NCBI GenBank assembly: GCA_026120185.1
Contig: JANUWF010001720.1
Coordinates: forward strand, 755,512-819,511
Reading direction: 5' to 3'
DNA: 64,000 nucleotides
Source of the DNA: Voacanga thouarsii
Lineage: Eukaryota; Streptophyta; Magnoliopsida; Gentianales; Apocynaceae
The first letter of the stretch is position 1. Each line of letters starts with the position of its first letter. Under the pieces are notes generated by a model, which did no database searches, had not been told where the DNA came from, and saw only the letters and a list, made by a program, of their open reading frames with translations. Of this stretch, positions 49,064-60,257 are shown one piece after another. A program made the translations under genes and the position numbers.

Positions 49064-49231
49064 ATAAAAATGCTAATTATCAAGCAAAATATCTTATATT
49101 GAACCACATCTATACTGTCGCCATTATTCTTTGGGTCCCGGCTCACCACTGTTTGTGGCGAAAATATCTTCTTTTTTTTTTTTTTTTTAAGCATAAGCTT
49201 TAACTGCTTTGTATAATTTTACAATGATGAT

Positions 49232-49602
49232 TAGAGTTATGCACTATTCGGTCTAAATCAAATTTTCGAATTGAATCGAACTAAAATTTTCAATTCGATT
49301 CAGTTTGGAATTTTTTATAAAAAAAATCGATTCAGTTTTTAGTTTTTCAAAATCAAAAAGTCAAAATTATATTTTTAATTAAAAATATATAATTAATTGA
49401 AGCATTTTTATATATATTATGAGTTTTTAATATTTTTAATTCGATTGGGTTATTTCAGTTGAGTTTAATTAAATTTTCGATTTGATTTTATTTAGTTTTA
49501 TAAAATTTTTTATTCAATTTGATTTTATCCAAATTTTATGAAATCAAATCGAAAATCGGAATTTGAAATCGAAACCGAATTGAAAAATCGAATGAACGAC
49601 CA
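49232..49602 (+). mobile_element. Eroded hAT-type MITE
   Basis: Left TTATGCACTATTCGGTCTAA and right AATCGAATGAACGACCAT, with many TTCGATTTGATTTT words between, resemble the element at 11126-11777. No clean target duplication. Confidence 0.45.
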
Positions 49603-50405
49603 TAATGATATTGTGTCTATGTAAAGTATATGTAAAATTTAGGATATCTGTACCACCATAAACGGATCGGATTGAGTTCAGATTGTCCTATTCTAAACTT
49701 AATTAACAAAATACGATATCAAATCCGACTTGAATACCCACCGAATATAGTATAAAGAGACCCATACCATACCTGAGCAGTAGGTATTGAGTTTCGGTCG
49801 AGTATATATTTCTATGTACATGTCTCCTCTGTGTCATAGAAAAGAGAGGAAATTTTTTTGTTATATATCTCATACACAAATATGGATATATCTCATACAC
49901 AAATATGGATGAGAAAATATTATCATTAAATTTTTTACAAAGCATATAAAAAAGTCTCAAAAACTCCAATTTAATAACATATTGGACAAGCTTAACTAAC
50001 AAAAGTAGAAGCCATAAGCATAAAAAGGATACCGTTATCAGTTGGATAGAGGTAATGCTTTTCAGTGAACTTACTGACCAAGAACAAATTCGTAAAAATT
50101 AGTTTATAAACTTGAAATTTTGAAAAGATCAATTAGTACTGCGTTATAATATCTCCAAATGATATATTATAATATAATATATATATATATAATATATAAT
50201 ATTTAAATTAATACGATAATAAGATAAGCAAGTACAGGTATTATAGTTTCATATTGAATTCTAATTACATAGGCTAAACGGGTTTAGTTCGGGCCGGGTT
50301 TGGCTATACCCGACTCTCATTCACAGTCCTAGACGTCTGAATTAGAAAAGTACTGTTCTCTGACTCTTTAAAGTAGGTAGAGAAAGAAGAAACACTCCCG
50401 TGGAA
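49603..50405. other. Region upstream of the purine permease gene
   Basis: No gene. Includes a (TA)-rich stretch at about 50165-50210, 200-240 bp before the ATG, and a GC-rich CGGGCCGGGTTTGGC patch at about 50300 that looks like a hAT end (CATTCACAGTCCTA at 50318-50331). No clear TATA box can be singled out. Confidence 0.4.
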
Positions 50406-51581
50406 ATGGGGCCTCATCTTAGCCACACCGCGAGGAAAGTACTTCTTCTGCTAAGCTGTGTGTTAATTGCCATAGGCAACTGTGGCGGCATTCTGATTTT
50501 GCGCCTTTATTTCATCGGCGGAGGCAAAGAAAACTGGCTAGCAGCATGGTTGCAGACTGGTGGATGGCCGATTGTTCTTATTTCGCTCATAGTTTCCTAT
50601 CTCTATCGCCTGAAAGCCGGAGGGTCCAATGCTAAACCAATCTTAATGAAGATTGAAATGGTTGTGGCCTCTGCAATTATTGGGGTCATTCTTGGCTTAG
50701 CGAACTACTTGTATTCCTTTGGGTTGGCGTATCTACCTGCTTCAACAGATTCTCTCATCATGTCGACCCAGCTTGTTTTTGCTGCAATCTTTGCCTTTCT
50801 GATTCTCAAACAGAAATTTACTGCGTATTCAATATCTGCCGTGGTTCTGTTGACTGGAGGAGCAGCATTTTTGGCGGTGGAGGCAAGCAGTGACAGACCG
50901 GAGGGAGAGACCAAAAAATTGTATTTGTTGGGTTTTCTTGTAACTTCTGCTGCGACGATTTGTAGTGGGTTATCTTATCCTTTGATAGAATTGATATACA
51001 GGAGGGCGAAGCATGAGATCTACTATACAATGGTGATGGAGATGCAGCTGGTAATGTCATTGTTCTCCAATTTTGTTGCCGTAATCGGGATGCTTGCAAC
51101 TAATGCCATTAAGGTCTGTGACATTGTCATTTTACTAACAAAGCATCTTTCAAAATCTGAAAACTTTAGGAATCAAAGCCATGTCTAAATCTCAATTTGT
51201 CTCATTACATATTTTTGTTTTCTGTTTTAGGCAATACCGATGGAGGCAAGAGAATTTAAACTCGGAGAAGCAAACTATTATGTCGTGCTAGCTTCAATCG
51301 CAATCATCTGGCAATGCTACTTCCTTGGCATAGTTGGACTCATCTTTTGTGCTTCATCATTGCTATCTGCAGTTGTCAATGCGGTTCTACTTCCATTCTC
51401 GGAAGTTTTGGCTGTTATCTTTTTCCATGAAAGTTTTGGAGTTGGGAAGGCTGTTTCTCTTGTTCTCTGTCTGCTGGGGTTCGCTATGCACTCCTGCGGC
51501 GAGATGAAACAGAGCAAGTCAAATTCAAGAATGGAACAAGAATCCCAATTGTTGCTCCACGATGATACTGAAAGAATCTGA
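50406..51581 (+). CDS. Purine permease (PUP family), two exons, apparently intact
   Basis: Exon 1 is 50406-51113 (236 codons from ATG, MGPHLSHTARKVLL). The intron is 51114-51230 (GT..AG, 117 bp, phase 0). Exon 2 is 51231-51581 and ends in TGA, giving 352 residues, normal for the family. About ten hydrophobic segments are visible. PUP-like motifs include NYLYSFGLAYLPASTDSLIM, TQLVFAAIFAFLILKQKFTA, then SYPLIELIYRRAK, and in exon 2 AREFKLGEANYYVVL, GLIFCASSLLSAVVNAVLLP and EVLAVIFFHESFG. PUPs belong to the drug/metabolite transporter superfamily and carry adenine, cytokinins or other purine-like compounds across the plasma membrane; the substrate here is unknown. A GTG six bases upstream is in frame, but the ATG is the natural start. 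No frameshift or stop. Confidence 0.93.
51114..51230 (+). other. Intron of the purine permease gene
   Basis: Donor AAG|GTCTGTG, T-rich acceptor TTCTGTTTTAG|GCA; joins two exons in phase 0. Confidence 0.9.
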
Positions 51582-52724
51582 CAAGAAGTCTACAATTCAT
51601 GGTAAGCAGGAAAATGAAAATTTTAAATTCCCAGCACTACACCGGGAAGGTTAAACAATAGTTATTACCTTTACGAATTGCGAGTTGCGTTTTTCAAATT
51701 CAACATTTGGCATATCGAGATCTGTTGTGTTTCGTTTTAGCGGTGAAAAGTAGAGAGATGATTTTTGAATGCTCATATTATTAAATCAGAAGAAGTTTTG
51801 TATATCCAAAGTGCCCATAAAAAACAGAAGGGGAGTAAAAACGAGGAATATATCTAATGCAATTATATAGTTTAGCCTTTAGTTCACGTGCATTTCTATT
51901 TTAAAATATTTATTTTTATATATATTTTTTATAATTAATAATTAATTTCTTCATATTATACCCTTATTTATTTTAAGTTAATTATACAATTTTTCAAAAC
52001 TCTTCTTTCTTCTCGAGAATTTTCATCAATCAATAACTATCGTATTTTTAATATAAGTAAAATAAAGAACTTTATCTAAATTATAGTATTGTTTTCAACA
52101 CCCTTAATCAGTATACTAAAAAATTTCACTGAATAAATATTTTGAAACGGAAGGGGTACAAATTTTAAGAATATATTCTACGATTGTCTAAGCCACTTGA
52201 ATTGCTAAAATAGCTTTAGCAATATATGTAATTGCTCTTCCAGCCCATTCTTCAGCTATAGAATACCAAATAGTGTTCTTACTACATTAAGTAAATCCTT
52301 TTCAAAATTAACAACAATTTTGAGAGCATTGAATGCTACGTACTATTGCTTCTGAAACATAAACCTCACTAACTATAGTTCAGACTACTAATGCATGCAC
52401 TAATTTCCGAGTACCTTTTGTAAAAGAGGCAACAAAATTGATTTTTAGACGACATTTTGCAAAAGTTATCCAGATTTGTGAGAAAACACTAGGGGTTTTT
52501 TGGTTGACTTTTTGTATCCCTACATAGGTTTCATTCTACGTTTTAGTTTTAACTCCAACTCTGATTTTATTCCTGAATAACGGAAGATTCTACGTTGTCA
52601 CCACAACATGGTTGACCAATTCTTCCTTTTCATCCGTAGTAAATGATAGACAATTATTTGAATCAAATAGCATTTGCAACGATCTATCAATACTCTTGAG
52701 ATTAAAAGCTTCTGGTGACACCTA
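51582..52724. other. Downstream of the permease; exon-like remnant on minus strand
   Basis: Mostly AT-rich. At about 52590-52722 the minus strand has one open, protein-like frame of 43 codons (SPEAFNLKSIDRSLQML, later FTTDEKEELVNHVVV). A weaker stretch lies at about 52200-52450. I do not recognise either; they may be host exon or retroelement debris. Confidence 0.3.
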
Positions 52725-52805
52725 CAATTGTTAGCTCGACTGGTTAACTCTCTCATTCTTGGTCTAGGCAGGTAAAGAGGTTACTAATTCGACTCTCGCT
52801 GCGGA
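52725..52805 (+). ncRNA. tRNA-like / SINE-head candidate
   Basis: TAGCTCGACTGG (52732-52743) fits an internal pol III box A, and AATTCGACTC (52786-52795) resembles box B at a tRNA-like distance. It does not fold into a convincing functional tRNA by eye, so a tRNA-derived SINE head or tRNA relic is more likely. Confidence 0.3.
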
Positions 52806-52927
52806 TATTGGAGGTTTACCCGACCGATAACTCTGAGGCCCTTCTGGTGACAATGGAGGCAAACTATAAGTTGTAATGACATAGCCCTAGCTGCCAAGGT
52901 CATGGTGGTTTCCTCTCTCTGTGTCCC

Positions 52928-53060
52928 TGGAATGAAGTTAAAAATTTAGGATTGCGAGGGCAAATAATATAAAAAGATACATTAAATGATTTTTTAAAAA
53001 CTTTTGCCAGGCAAAGGATAAAATTTAAAAGAGTTTTTCTAAAATTTTTTGATTTTCTAA
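52928..53060 (+). repeat. Dispersed repeat, copy 3 of 3
   Basis: GAAGTTAAAAATTTAGGATT... through GAGTTTTTCTAAAA parallels 47075-47265 and, less well, 13203-13400. Confidence 0.4.
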
Positions 53061-53169
53061 AGAAAAAATAAAATATTAAAGAATACATAGATGGAACTAC
53101 AAATGTTAACATGAAGAGATGAACTCTAAAAAATACATAGAGTACATGGTAATTATACTTATTAATATT

Positions 53170-54060
53170 TCAATTTACCTGAAGTAAAAAACAAAATTGT
53201 CAATAATAATTTTATAATTAAAATTCATTTGCATTAGTTCATTTTTTTTCCATCAAAACAAGAAAAAAAAAAAAATCTTTTGCAAAGACTACCAACTGAA
53301 TTTGCATTAGTTTTTTAGTTTATTTTATATTTGTTTTTGAAGTGTAGTAAATTTTCTATTATTTTATATAATTTTTATTGTCCATACATTGAAAATTTCT
53401 TATCTCCTTGATTCTCTTCTTTTCTGGTATTAAAAGAGAAATTTTAAAAGTGTTTTGGTTGTAATGTTCCTTAATTGTTTTCCATCAATAGATAATGCCT
53501 TATTTAACAAAAAAAATAATAAATAATATTTAAAAGGGCATTTTATGAAAATCTTGATTTTTACTAAAAAATAAAAATACAAAATTTAAAATTCTCCAAG
53601 ATCCACGATTGATAGCATGTTACCATAGCATGCCATCCAGCGATCTCCTTTTAGGTGATACGTAAAACAACGGTCGTTGATAATGTTGCATGATTATAAT
53701 ATTTCAACCTCGGGATTCATTTTTTGTTTTATTTTAAAACGTCGTGATTCATGTTATGAGTAACACTATGCATTCAAGAAAGATATGCAGATATTATTAC
53801 GCTTCCTTTGATTTGCAAAGGTGAAGAGAAAGGGAAAATAGATAAGGAATGGCAACTATATTTTTATTAGATAAATAAATTTTATTTTTTCCATTTTGGC
53901 CTTAGAAAGAACGAAAATAATTTGTTAATTAATACACTTATTATATTATTATTCTAATTATTAAAAAATAAAAATGAGATGACTCATTTATTTTTAATTT
54001 TTATTTACATTCTAAGCTATCTATAATTAGAAAAGAAGATTTGCTATGTGGAATAAAGAT
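53170..54060 (+). repeat. Segmental duplication, copy B part 1
   Basis: Matches 7340-8060 and then 9041-9130 / 9600-9740, without the (ATA)n tract, the hAT MITE and the two Stowaway MITEs present in copy A. The matching sequence breaks off near 54060 and resumes at 62390. Confidence 0.8.
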
Positions 54061-55072
54061 ATTTACTTCTGCCCCTTATTTATAACTAACCAAATATGAA
54101 TTTTTATTTACATTTAAATTTACTTTCTCTCTTCAATATTTTTTTTCTTTTTACCTCAACCAAATATAATGTTAGTATATTATACTCCACCTGGTAACAT
54201 AAAATTTGGCATTTCTTATTATCTTTTAGTAGTTTGTCAAATTTTCCAAAATCATAATTTTTTAGAAACTAAATTGTGTTTGAATGAGAGAATGTGTAAG
54301 AGGCTGAAAATTCACTTTATTTTTTCTTTTTTGTTTTTTGTCTCAAAGATTCCAACGTTCCAGCTAGCAGTTGGATTTTGATCATCTTATCATACTAATA
54401 ATCTGTCTCGCAACTATCATTAGTTAATCATTTTTTTTTGTTAATGATACATTTAAAACATTGAGTTTATGTAATATTTTATGTTAATAATATATTTAAA
54501 AATATTTAGAAATAAATTTATGGAATAACCAAGATTTGTCTAATAACATTTGTGAATGAATTTATATAATAAATTATTTTAATTTATATAATATATTTAT
54601 ACAAATTTAGTTTATTTACATAATAGATTTGGATTGTCTTTCTCACAGTACCACCAATCATAAAGTTTCATGTTGTCTAACAATCCAGTAGTAGGGATAC
54701 ACATTGACCGTAAAAAAAATTGCAATTTTAAATATAAGCATTAGGACTAATCAAGGTTTTTTTTTCTCTCTTTTTTAACTAAATAATCTTATGAGCAAAA
54801 CACACACACACATATACATACATATATATATATATATATATCCTACTATATATATATATATTTTAATTAAGTTATTTATTTATATATGTCCTACTTTTCA
54901 ATGCATTAGTTTTGTTATACTCATTCCCAACTTGTTCGTGCAGTAACATAAAAAAGAAGTAAATTGGGGGAAAAAAGAGAAAGGTTATTGTCGCCCTTCT
55001 TCTCCCCGTCTAAAAATGTGCCAAAGGATCCCAAAATATATGACAGAGTGACAAATAATGATTTTATAAATG
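54061..55072. other. AT-rich spacer
   Basis: No gene. A (CA)n/(TA)n patch lies at about 54800-54862. Confidence 0.5.
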
Positions 55073-55077
55073 ATAAT

Positions 55078-55453
55078 TGTTATAAAATTTGGATAGTGTT
55101 AGGAAAAAATCTACACACTACATACTAAGAAAACTCTAACTATTTTTGCACAAGAATTTCTTCAAACTTCTCTCTTTCTTTTTCTCACAATTTTCTCACA
55201 ATTCTTTCACAAAATGATGGTGTATTACAAGTTTAGAGAATAACTCTATTTATAGAGCTCTTAATTAGTGGAATACATCATCTTCCACTAATCGTAATTA
55301 GTGGTGTCTCCACTAAATGATGGACATCCATAAAAATTCATAATTAGTGGAGTTTTCACTAATTAGTGAGCTTCCACTAATTCCCTAATAATTCACATAA
55401 ATTCATAATTAGTGGAATTAGTGGAGCTTCCACTAATTCAAATATTTACAATA
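55078..55453 (-). repeat. Copia 3' LTR
   Basis: Shares TCTACACACTA, CTCTATTTATAGAGCTCTTAAT and TAGTGGTGTCTCCACTAAA blocks with the other LTR. The terminal CAATA replaces CAACA. Confidence 0.9.
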
Positions 55454-55578
55454 CTCCCTCTTCGATGTCCATCCATTACATAAAGAATATGCCTCATTAA
55501 AACCTTATTAGATAAAGACCCAGTGGGAAAAAAAATCTAGTGAAGGAAAAAGAGTACACAATTCTATATGTCCGTTTA

Positions 55579-57470
55579 TTACTCCCCCTGATGAGATGAT
55601 TCCTTTAAATCTTTAAACCGATGCATACCAATTTTATATCTCAACTTCTCAAATGTTGCAGTCGGTAAAGTTTTCGTGAAATTATCTGCGAGATTATCAC
55701 ATGACCGAATTTGTAGCACATCAATTTCACCTTTCTTCTGGAGTTCATGAGTAAAGAAGAATTTTGGCGAAATATATTTTGTCCAATCTCCTTTAATATA
55801 TCCTCCTCGTATTTGAGCTATGCAAGCTGCATTGTCTTCATAAAGAGGAGTTGGAATATCTCTGATAGATGATAATCCACAACTTTCTCGGATATCATGA
55901 ATCATTGATCGTAACCATACACATTCTCTACTTGTTTTATGAATGGCTATACTTTCAGCATGATTTGAAGAAGTAGCTGCTTGGAGATATCGAAGGCCTT
56001 GCTTAATTCCATTCCAATGTCATCATGTTGGTGAAGAACTAAATTTTGCTAATAAATTGAAAGCAAATATAATATCAGGTCATGTATTGTTAGCAAGATA
56101 CATTAATGCACCAATTGCACTGAGATATGGTACTTTAGGACCAAGGAGTTCTTCATCTTCTTGAGGTCAAAATCTTTCTTCACATCTAATGACTGGACGA
56201 TCATTGGAATACTCAATGGATGTGCTTTGTCCATGTAAAAGCTTTTTAGAACTTTTGCTGTATATGTTGATTGATGAAACTTGTTAAATGTTCAATTTGT
56301 AAACCAAGACAAAATGTAATTTTACCAACATCCTTGATGTCGAATAATCAATTGTTTCGTGGAGCTCTTCAGGAGTTCTAATAAGATTAATATCATCAAC
56401 ATATATCACAAATTTAGAACCATATTTCTTAATAAAAACACATGGACATATCTAGTCATTTGTAAATCCCACTTTCAATAAATATTCACTAAGATGATTA
56501 AATCACATGCGCCCAGATTGTTTCAAACCATATAATGATTTCTGTAACTTGATGGAGTAATTTTCACGAGGATAATGTTTATATGTTTCAGGCATATGAA
56601 ATCCTTCGGGGATTTTCATGTAAACATCATTTTCTAAATTTCCATACAAGTAAGCAGTGACAACATCTAATAGGTGCATATCTATCTTTTCATGTACTGC
56701 CAAATTGATAAGATATTGGAGTGTAATAGCATCAACAATAGGAGAATAAGTTTCATCATAATCAATACCTGGTCTTTGTGAAAAACTTTGGGCTACTAAC
56801 CGTGCTTTATCTCGTATGATTTCATTATTTTCATTGCGCTTTCTCACTAATATTCATTCGTAGCCAATAGGTTTTACACCTTCTGGTGTTCAGCCTGCAG
56901 GTCCGAAGACTTTACGTTGTGTCAGTGCATTTAACTCCGATTGAATCGCATCTTTTTATTGTAGCCAATCTTTTCTATGCCGACATTCATCAATCGATAT
57001 TGGTTTAGGATCATCATTATCTCGTATAACATTAAGAGATATATTGTATGCAAACATATTATCAATAATTATTTCTATCCAATTCCAACTTCTATCGGAA
57101 GTGGTATAATTGATAGAAATTCACTATGAACATCTGGATCATTTAATCCTCTTTTCTTTCGAGGATTTTTATCTATAGAACTAAGAGGTCGGCCATACTT
57201 CTAGCATGCTTTTGACTCAGCAGTTATAGGTATAATCTTTTGTTCTACTGGAACTTCAAGTTGAATATGAGCATCTATAGTTGGAATATGCGATTTTGTT
57301 ACTCTTCTGGAGTCAACAAAAATATCTGGCATTTGATTTGCAATGCATTACCAATGAATTATACACGCGCTTGTATGCGGATCAAGATGATGTTGTCCAA
57401 TCAAAATCTTTCTTATACTGTTTCTGTTCTCCCCTTAATTTAGGGAATAATGATTTCACAAGAGAATAAG
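55579..57470 (-). pseudogene. Copia pol: integrase tail, reverse transcriptase, RNase H
   Basis: On the minus strand: the integrase C-terminal linker (RRVTKSHIPTIDAH-like, LSSIDKNPRKKRG), then RT with ARLVAQSFSQRPGIDYDETY, LDVVTAYLYGNLENDVYMKI, LYGLKQSGRM and, in the next frame, YVDDINLIRTPEEL (the YVDD catalytic box). RNase H follows with LYEDNAACIAQIRGGYIKGD, SPKFFFTHELQKKGEIDV and NLADNFTKTLP. This is standard Ty1/Copia order. Stops and shifts, such as those near 56503 and 55910, break it. Confidence 0.92.
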
Positions 57471-57625
57471 GGAAAAGAAAAAGAAATGCAAGAACATGAT
57501 GACAAGTAGGAAATGTAAATTTTTTTTTTACTCTTCCCGGTACCATCTTTTCCCCTTCCTCCTTGTCTTTTCTTCTCCTCCATCCCTCCACCTATTATCT
57601 ACCTCTTCTTCTTCCTCGTACACAC

Positions 57626-57657
<32 letters not shown>

Positions 57658-57727
57658 ATGTGTATCGATATATATCTCAATCATCAGCCATTAGTAAACA
57701 TCAAAAAACAAAAATCACAAAGCAGAT
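57470..57727 (+). promoter_or_regulatory. Upstream tract of RKD-like copy 2
   Basis: A CCTTCCTCCTTGTC / TCTTCTTCTTCC-type pyrimidine tract, then a TA/TG run (57626-57668), then CAATCATCAGCCATTAGT, paralleling 18924-19468. Confidence 0.5.
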
Positions 57728-59200
57728 ATGGAGACTCGTAATTCATTTGAGACATGGTCAAATTTTGACTTGATTTCTAACGTAGAAGATTTTGATGTGT
57801 TTTCTTTTCTAAGCCAACCGCTTCCGCCTAATGTCAGGTCTAACGTAGAAGATTTTGATCTATTTTCCTTTCCAAGCTAACCGCTTTCGCCTAATTTTCC
57901 AAGCCAACCGCTTCCGCCTAATTTCAGGTGAGATACCTTTGAGGGCTTCCTTTTTTTTTTTTTTTTTTAGTGTGCTTAATAATGAAATTAAACTCTCTTT
58001 TGGTTTGTTGTGATGTAAATCAGTGGTAGTTTTGGACATGCTGCTTTGGATTTTCAATTTGATCTACCCATTCAAGAGACTACTTTTGATGTTGTTCCTC
58101 TGAATGAGGATATGCTTGTGCATGATCCTTTCTATTCCCTAATGGATTTTGAACAAAGCCAGAATATGATTCCAGGTTATCATACATTCAAATATGGATT
58201 TTTCATGGTATTACCTTTACTGATATTGTTTTTCCTTTTTTTAGGAGAAATAATGAGTGGTCTTGGCAACGAATTCGGAGTGAGGACCCATGAAATGCAT
58301 AATATCGAAGTTCAAGATATTATTGCAGATGAAATTCCTATGGAGAATGGAGGCAAAGAGAGGAGAAGGGTAATAGTTCCAAGACGCTATCAAAAGAAAC
58401 CATTTCGCAGTACTTTTACCTGCCAATCAAGAGCGCGGCCAAAGAACTGAATATTGGCTTAATCCCTTTCAAGAACAGATGTAGGGAGTTGGGAATTCAT
58501 CGATGGCCTCACAGGAAGTTGATAAGCTTGGAAACCTTAATCAAGAATGTTCAGGTTCTCTCTCACACACATTTATAATTTGCTGAAATTATGAAAGATT
58601 TATAAGTAAATAATGATTGGAATGAATGTATCTCCACCGATGATATCACTTAGATTTACAGGAGCGAAATCAAGACGAAGGAGGACATAAGTTAAGAGAA
58701 GCCATTGAGATACTGGAACGTGAGAAGAAGTTGGTGGAAGAAAGTCCTAATACGCAGTTGGAGGACCAAACATAGAAATTGAGACAAGCATACTTCAAGG
58801 CCAAATATAATAAAAAACTTAAGGGGATGAGAAAATTCCAAGACTCATTGCGTAGTAACGTCACGGCTAATTCTGTCTGCTAGTCTAGATGCTGGCCTAA
58901 GGGAGAAGGAAGAGAAGGATGATGCCGAAGAAGAGGAACTGAAATCCATAATTGCTACCTGTTTGTCTTCCTCTAATGCAAATATGGAAAAAGAACAACT
59001 ACAAACATTCATCCTCAATTTGTCAACTCAATTGAAAAAGAGCAACTACAAGCATGCATCCTCAAGTTCATGTGAATACTAGTGAGATGAATAAAGGAAA
59101 TGCAAGTGAACACAAGACTTATGATCAAGAGGAGATAGATTTTTTTTCTAAACTGTTAGCAGTAATATAGTATATATTGACATCCGAATGTAACATCTCA
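57728..59200 (+). pseudogene. RKD-like RWP-RK domain protein, copy 2
   Basis: Exon 1 (57728-57837, 110 bp as in copy 1) begins METRNSFETWSNFDL. Parts of it are repeated at 57838-57927. Exon 2 (58024-58175) reads SGSFGHAALDFQFDLPI and DPFYSLMDFEQSQNM. Exon 3 (58245-58554) has GLGNEFGVRTHEMH and, one frame over from about 58370, the full RWP-RK core: SKETISQYFYLPIKSAAKEL, then CRELGIHRWPHRKL and SLETLIKNVQ. An intron (58555-58661) leads to a coiled-coil exon (KLREAIEILEREKKL) ending at a TAG at 58773-58775. Related non-coding sequence runs on to about 59200. The motif residues are intact, unlike copy 1, but the frame change before the domain and the altered exon 1 suggest a pseudogene. It lies antisense inside the Copia element. 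Confidence 0.85.
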
Positions 59201-59229
59201 AAGATGTGATACTTATTATTAATGGAAAT

Positions 59230-59890
59230 ATCATTTTCCCTTATTATCTTTTCTGTTCCACTTCAGGTGGCCAGTATTGCTTTGTGCTAAGGAAAATATT
59301 GAGTGTGTCCATGACCATAACCACGGGCCACTGCCACAACTACGACTATAATGATGGCTTTCACTGGAGCCAACAACATTTACTTCGGGAGTCGTTGTTG
59401 AGCTAGTTGGTCTGGCTTCATGATTTTTCAATAATAACTCATTATTTTTCTCTGCAATGATGAATGTAGTAATTAAATTTGTGTATATCCTTTTTCTCGA
59501 TATTGTTGTTGCATGACAATATTCGAGGCATGAAAGATGGAGAATGTCTTCTCCAATATATCTTCATCAGTAACTTTTTCTCCGCATAATTTTAATTGAG
59601 ATGTAAGTTGATACATCGCGGAGCCATATTCATTCACGGTTTTAAAATTTTGCAACTTCAGGTGCAATCATTTATACCGTGCAGTTGGTAATATGACCAT
59701 CGTCAGATGGTCAAATTTAAATTGCCCACAGGACATATGGATCTTTTTTTTTTAGCATTTAGATGCATTTATGTATGACATATAATTTTTCCAGCAATAT
59801 CAAAGGCTACAAATTCAAGGTTAGCCATAGAGATTAATAAATGCGTACTTATCTTCTGACTTTAATAACGGCAGAGACTCGTGCTGATAA
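59230..59890 (-). pseudogene. Copia gag remnant
   Basis: The minus strand has LHLKLQNFKTVNEYGSAMYQ, LTSQLKLCGEKVTDEDILEK and TFSIFHASNIVMQQQYREKG, the conserved UBN2/gag region of plant Copia elements. It is followed by MKNHEARPTSSTTTPEVNVV, the usual link to the zinc knuckle, which is lost. N-terminal parts near 59700-59890 are frame-broken. Confidence 0.88.
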
Positions 59891-59892
59891 CG

Positions 59893-60252
59893 TGTTATAA
59901 AATTTGGATAGTGTTAGAATAAAATCTACACACTAAGAAAACTCTAACTATTTTTGCATAAGAATTTCTTCAAACTTCTCTCTTTCTTTTTCTCACAATT
60001 CTTTCACAAAATGATGGTGTATTACAAGCTTAGAAAATAGCTCTATTTATAGAGCTCTTAATTAGTGAAATACATCATCTTCCACTAATCTTAACTAGTG
60101 GTGTCTCCACTAAATGATGGACATCCATAAAAAATCATAGTTTCCATTAATTACTGGAGTTTCCACTAATTAGTGGAACTTCCATTAATTTCCTAATAAT
60201 TCACATAAATTTATAATTAATGGAGTTTCTACTAATTCAAATATTTACAACA
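59893..60252 (-). repeat. Copia 5' LTR
   Basis: Direct repeat of 55078-55453, bounded by TSD ATAAT at 60253-60257. Confidence 0.9.
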
Positions 60253-60257
60253 ATAAT

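Larger units (their letters stand above)
55078..60252 (-). mobile_element. Copia retrotransposon with RKD-like gene inside
   Basis: LTRs at 55078-55453 (3' LTR) and 59893-60252 (5' LTR) run TGTTATAAAATTTGGATAGT... to ...ATATTTACAACA on the plus strand; the element is transcribed on the minus strand. Perfect 5-bp TSD ATAAT at 55073-55077 and 60253-60257. A primer-site-like CGTTATCAGCACGAGTC follows the 5' LTR (59876-59892), and a purine tract GAAGAGGGAG abuts the 3' LTR (55454-55463). Gag lies at 59230-59890 and RT/RNase H at 55579-57470. Protease and most of integrase are missing, replaced by the antisense RKD-like segment (about 57470-59230). The LTRs differ by point changes and an indel of about 17 bp, so insertion is not recent. 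Confidence 0.9.

Noticed and set aside
51317..51517. Minus-strand frames over the purine permease exons
   Set aside because: Shadows of the PUP coding sequence, which has family motifs and splice sites on the plus strand.
52725..52805. A functional tRNA gene
   Set aside because: Box A and box B words are present but the cloverleaf arms do not pair convincingly by eye; kept only as a SINE/tRNA relic candidate.
58241..58426. Minus-strand frames over 58241-58864
   Set aside because: Antisense shadows of RKD-like copy 2 exons.
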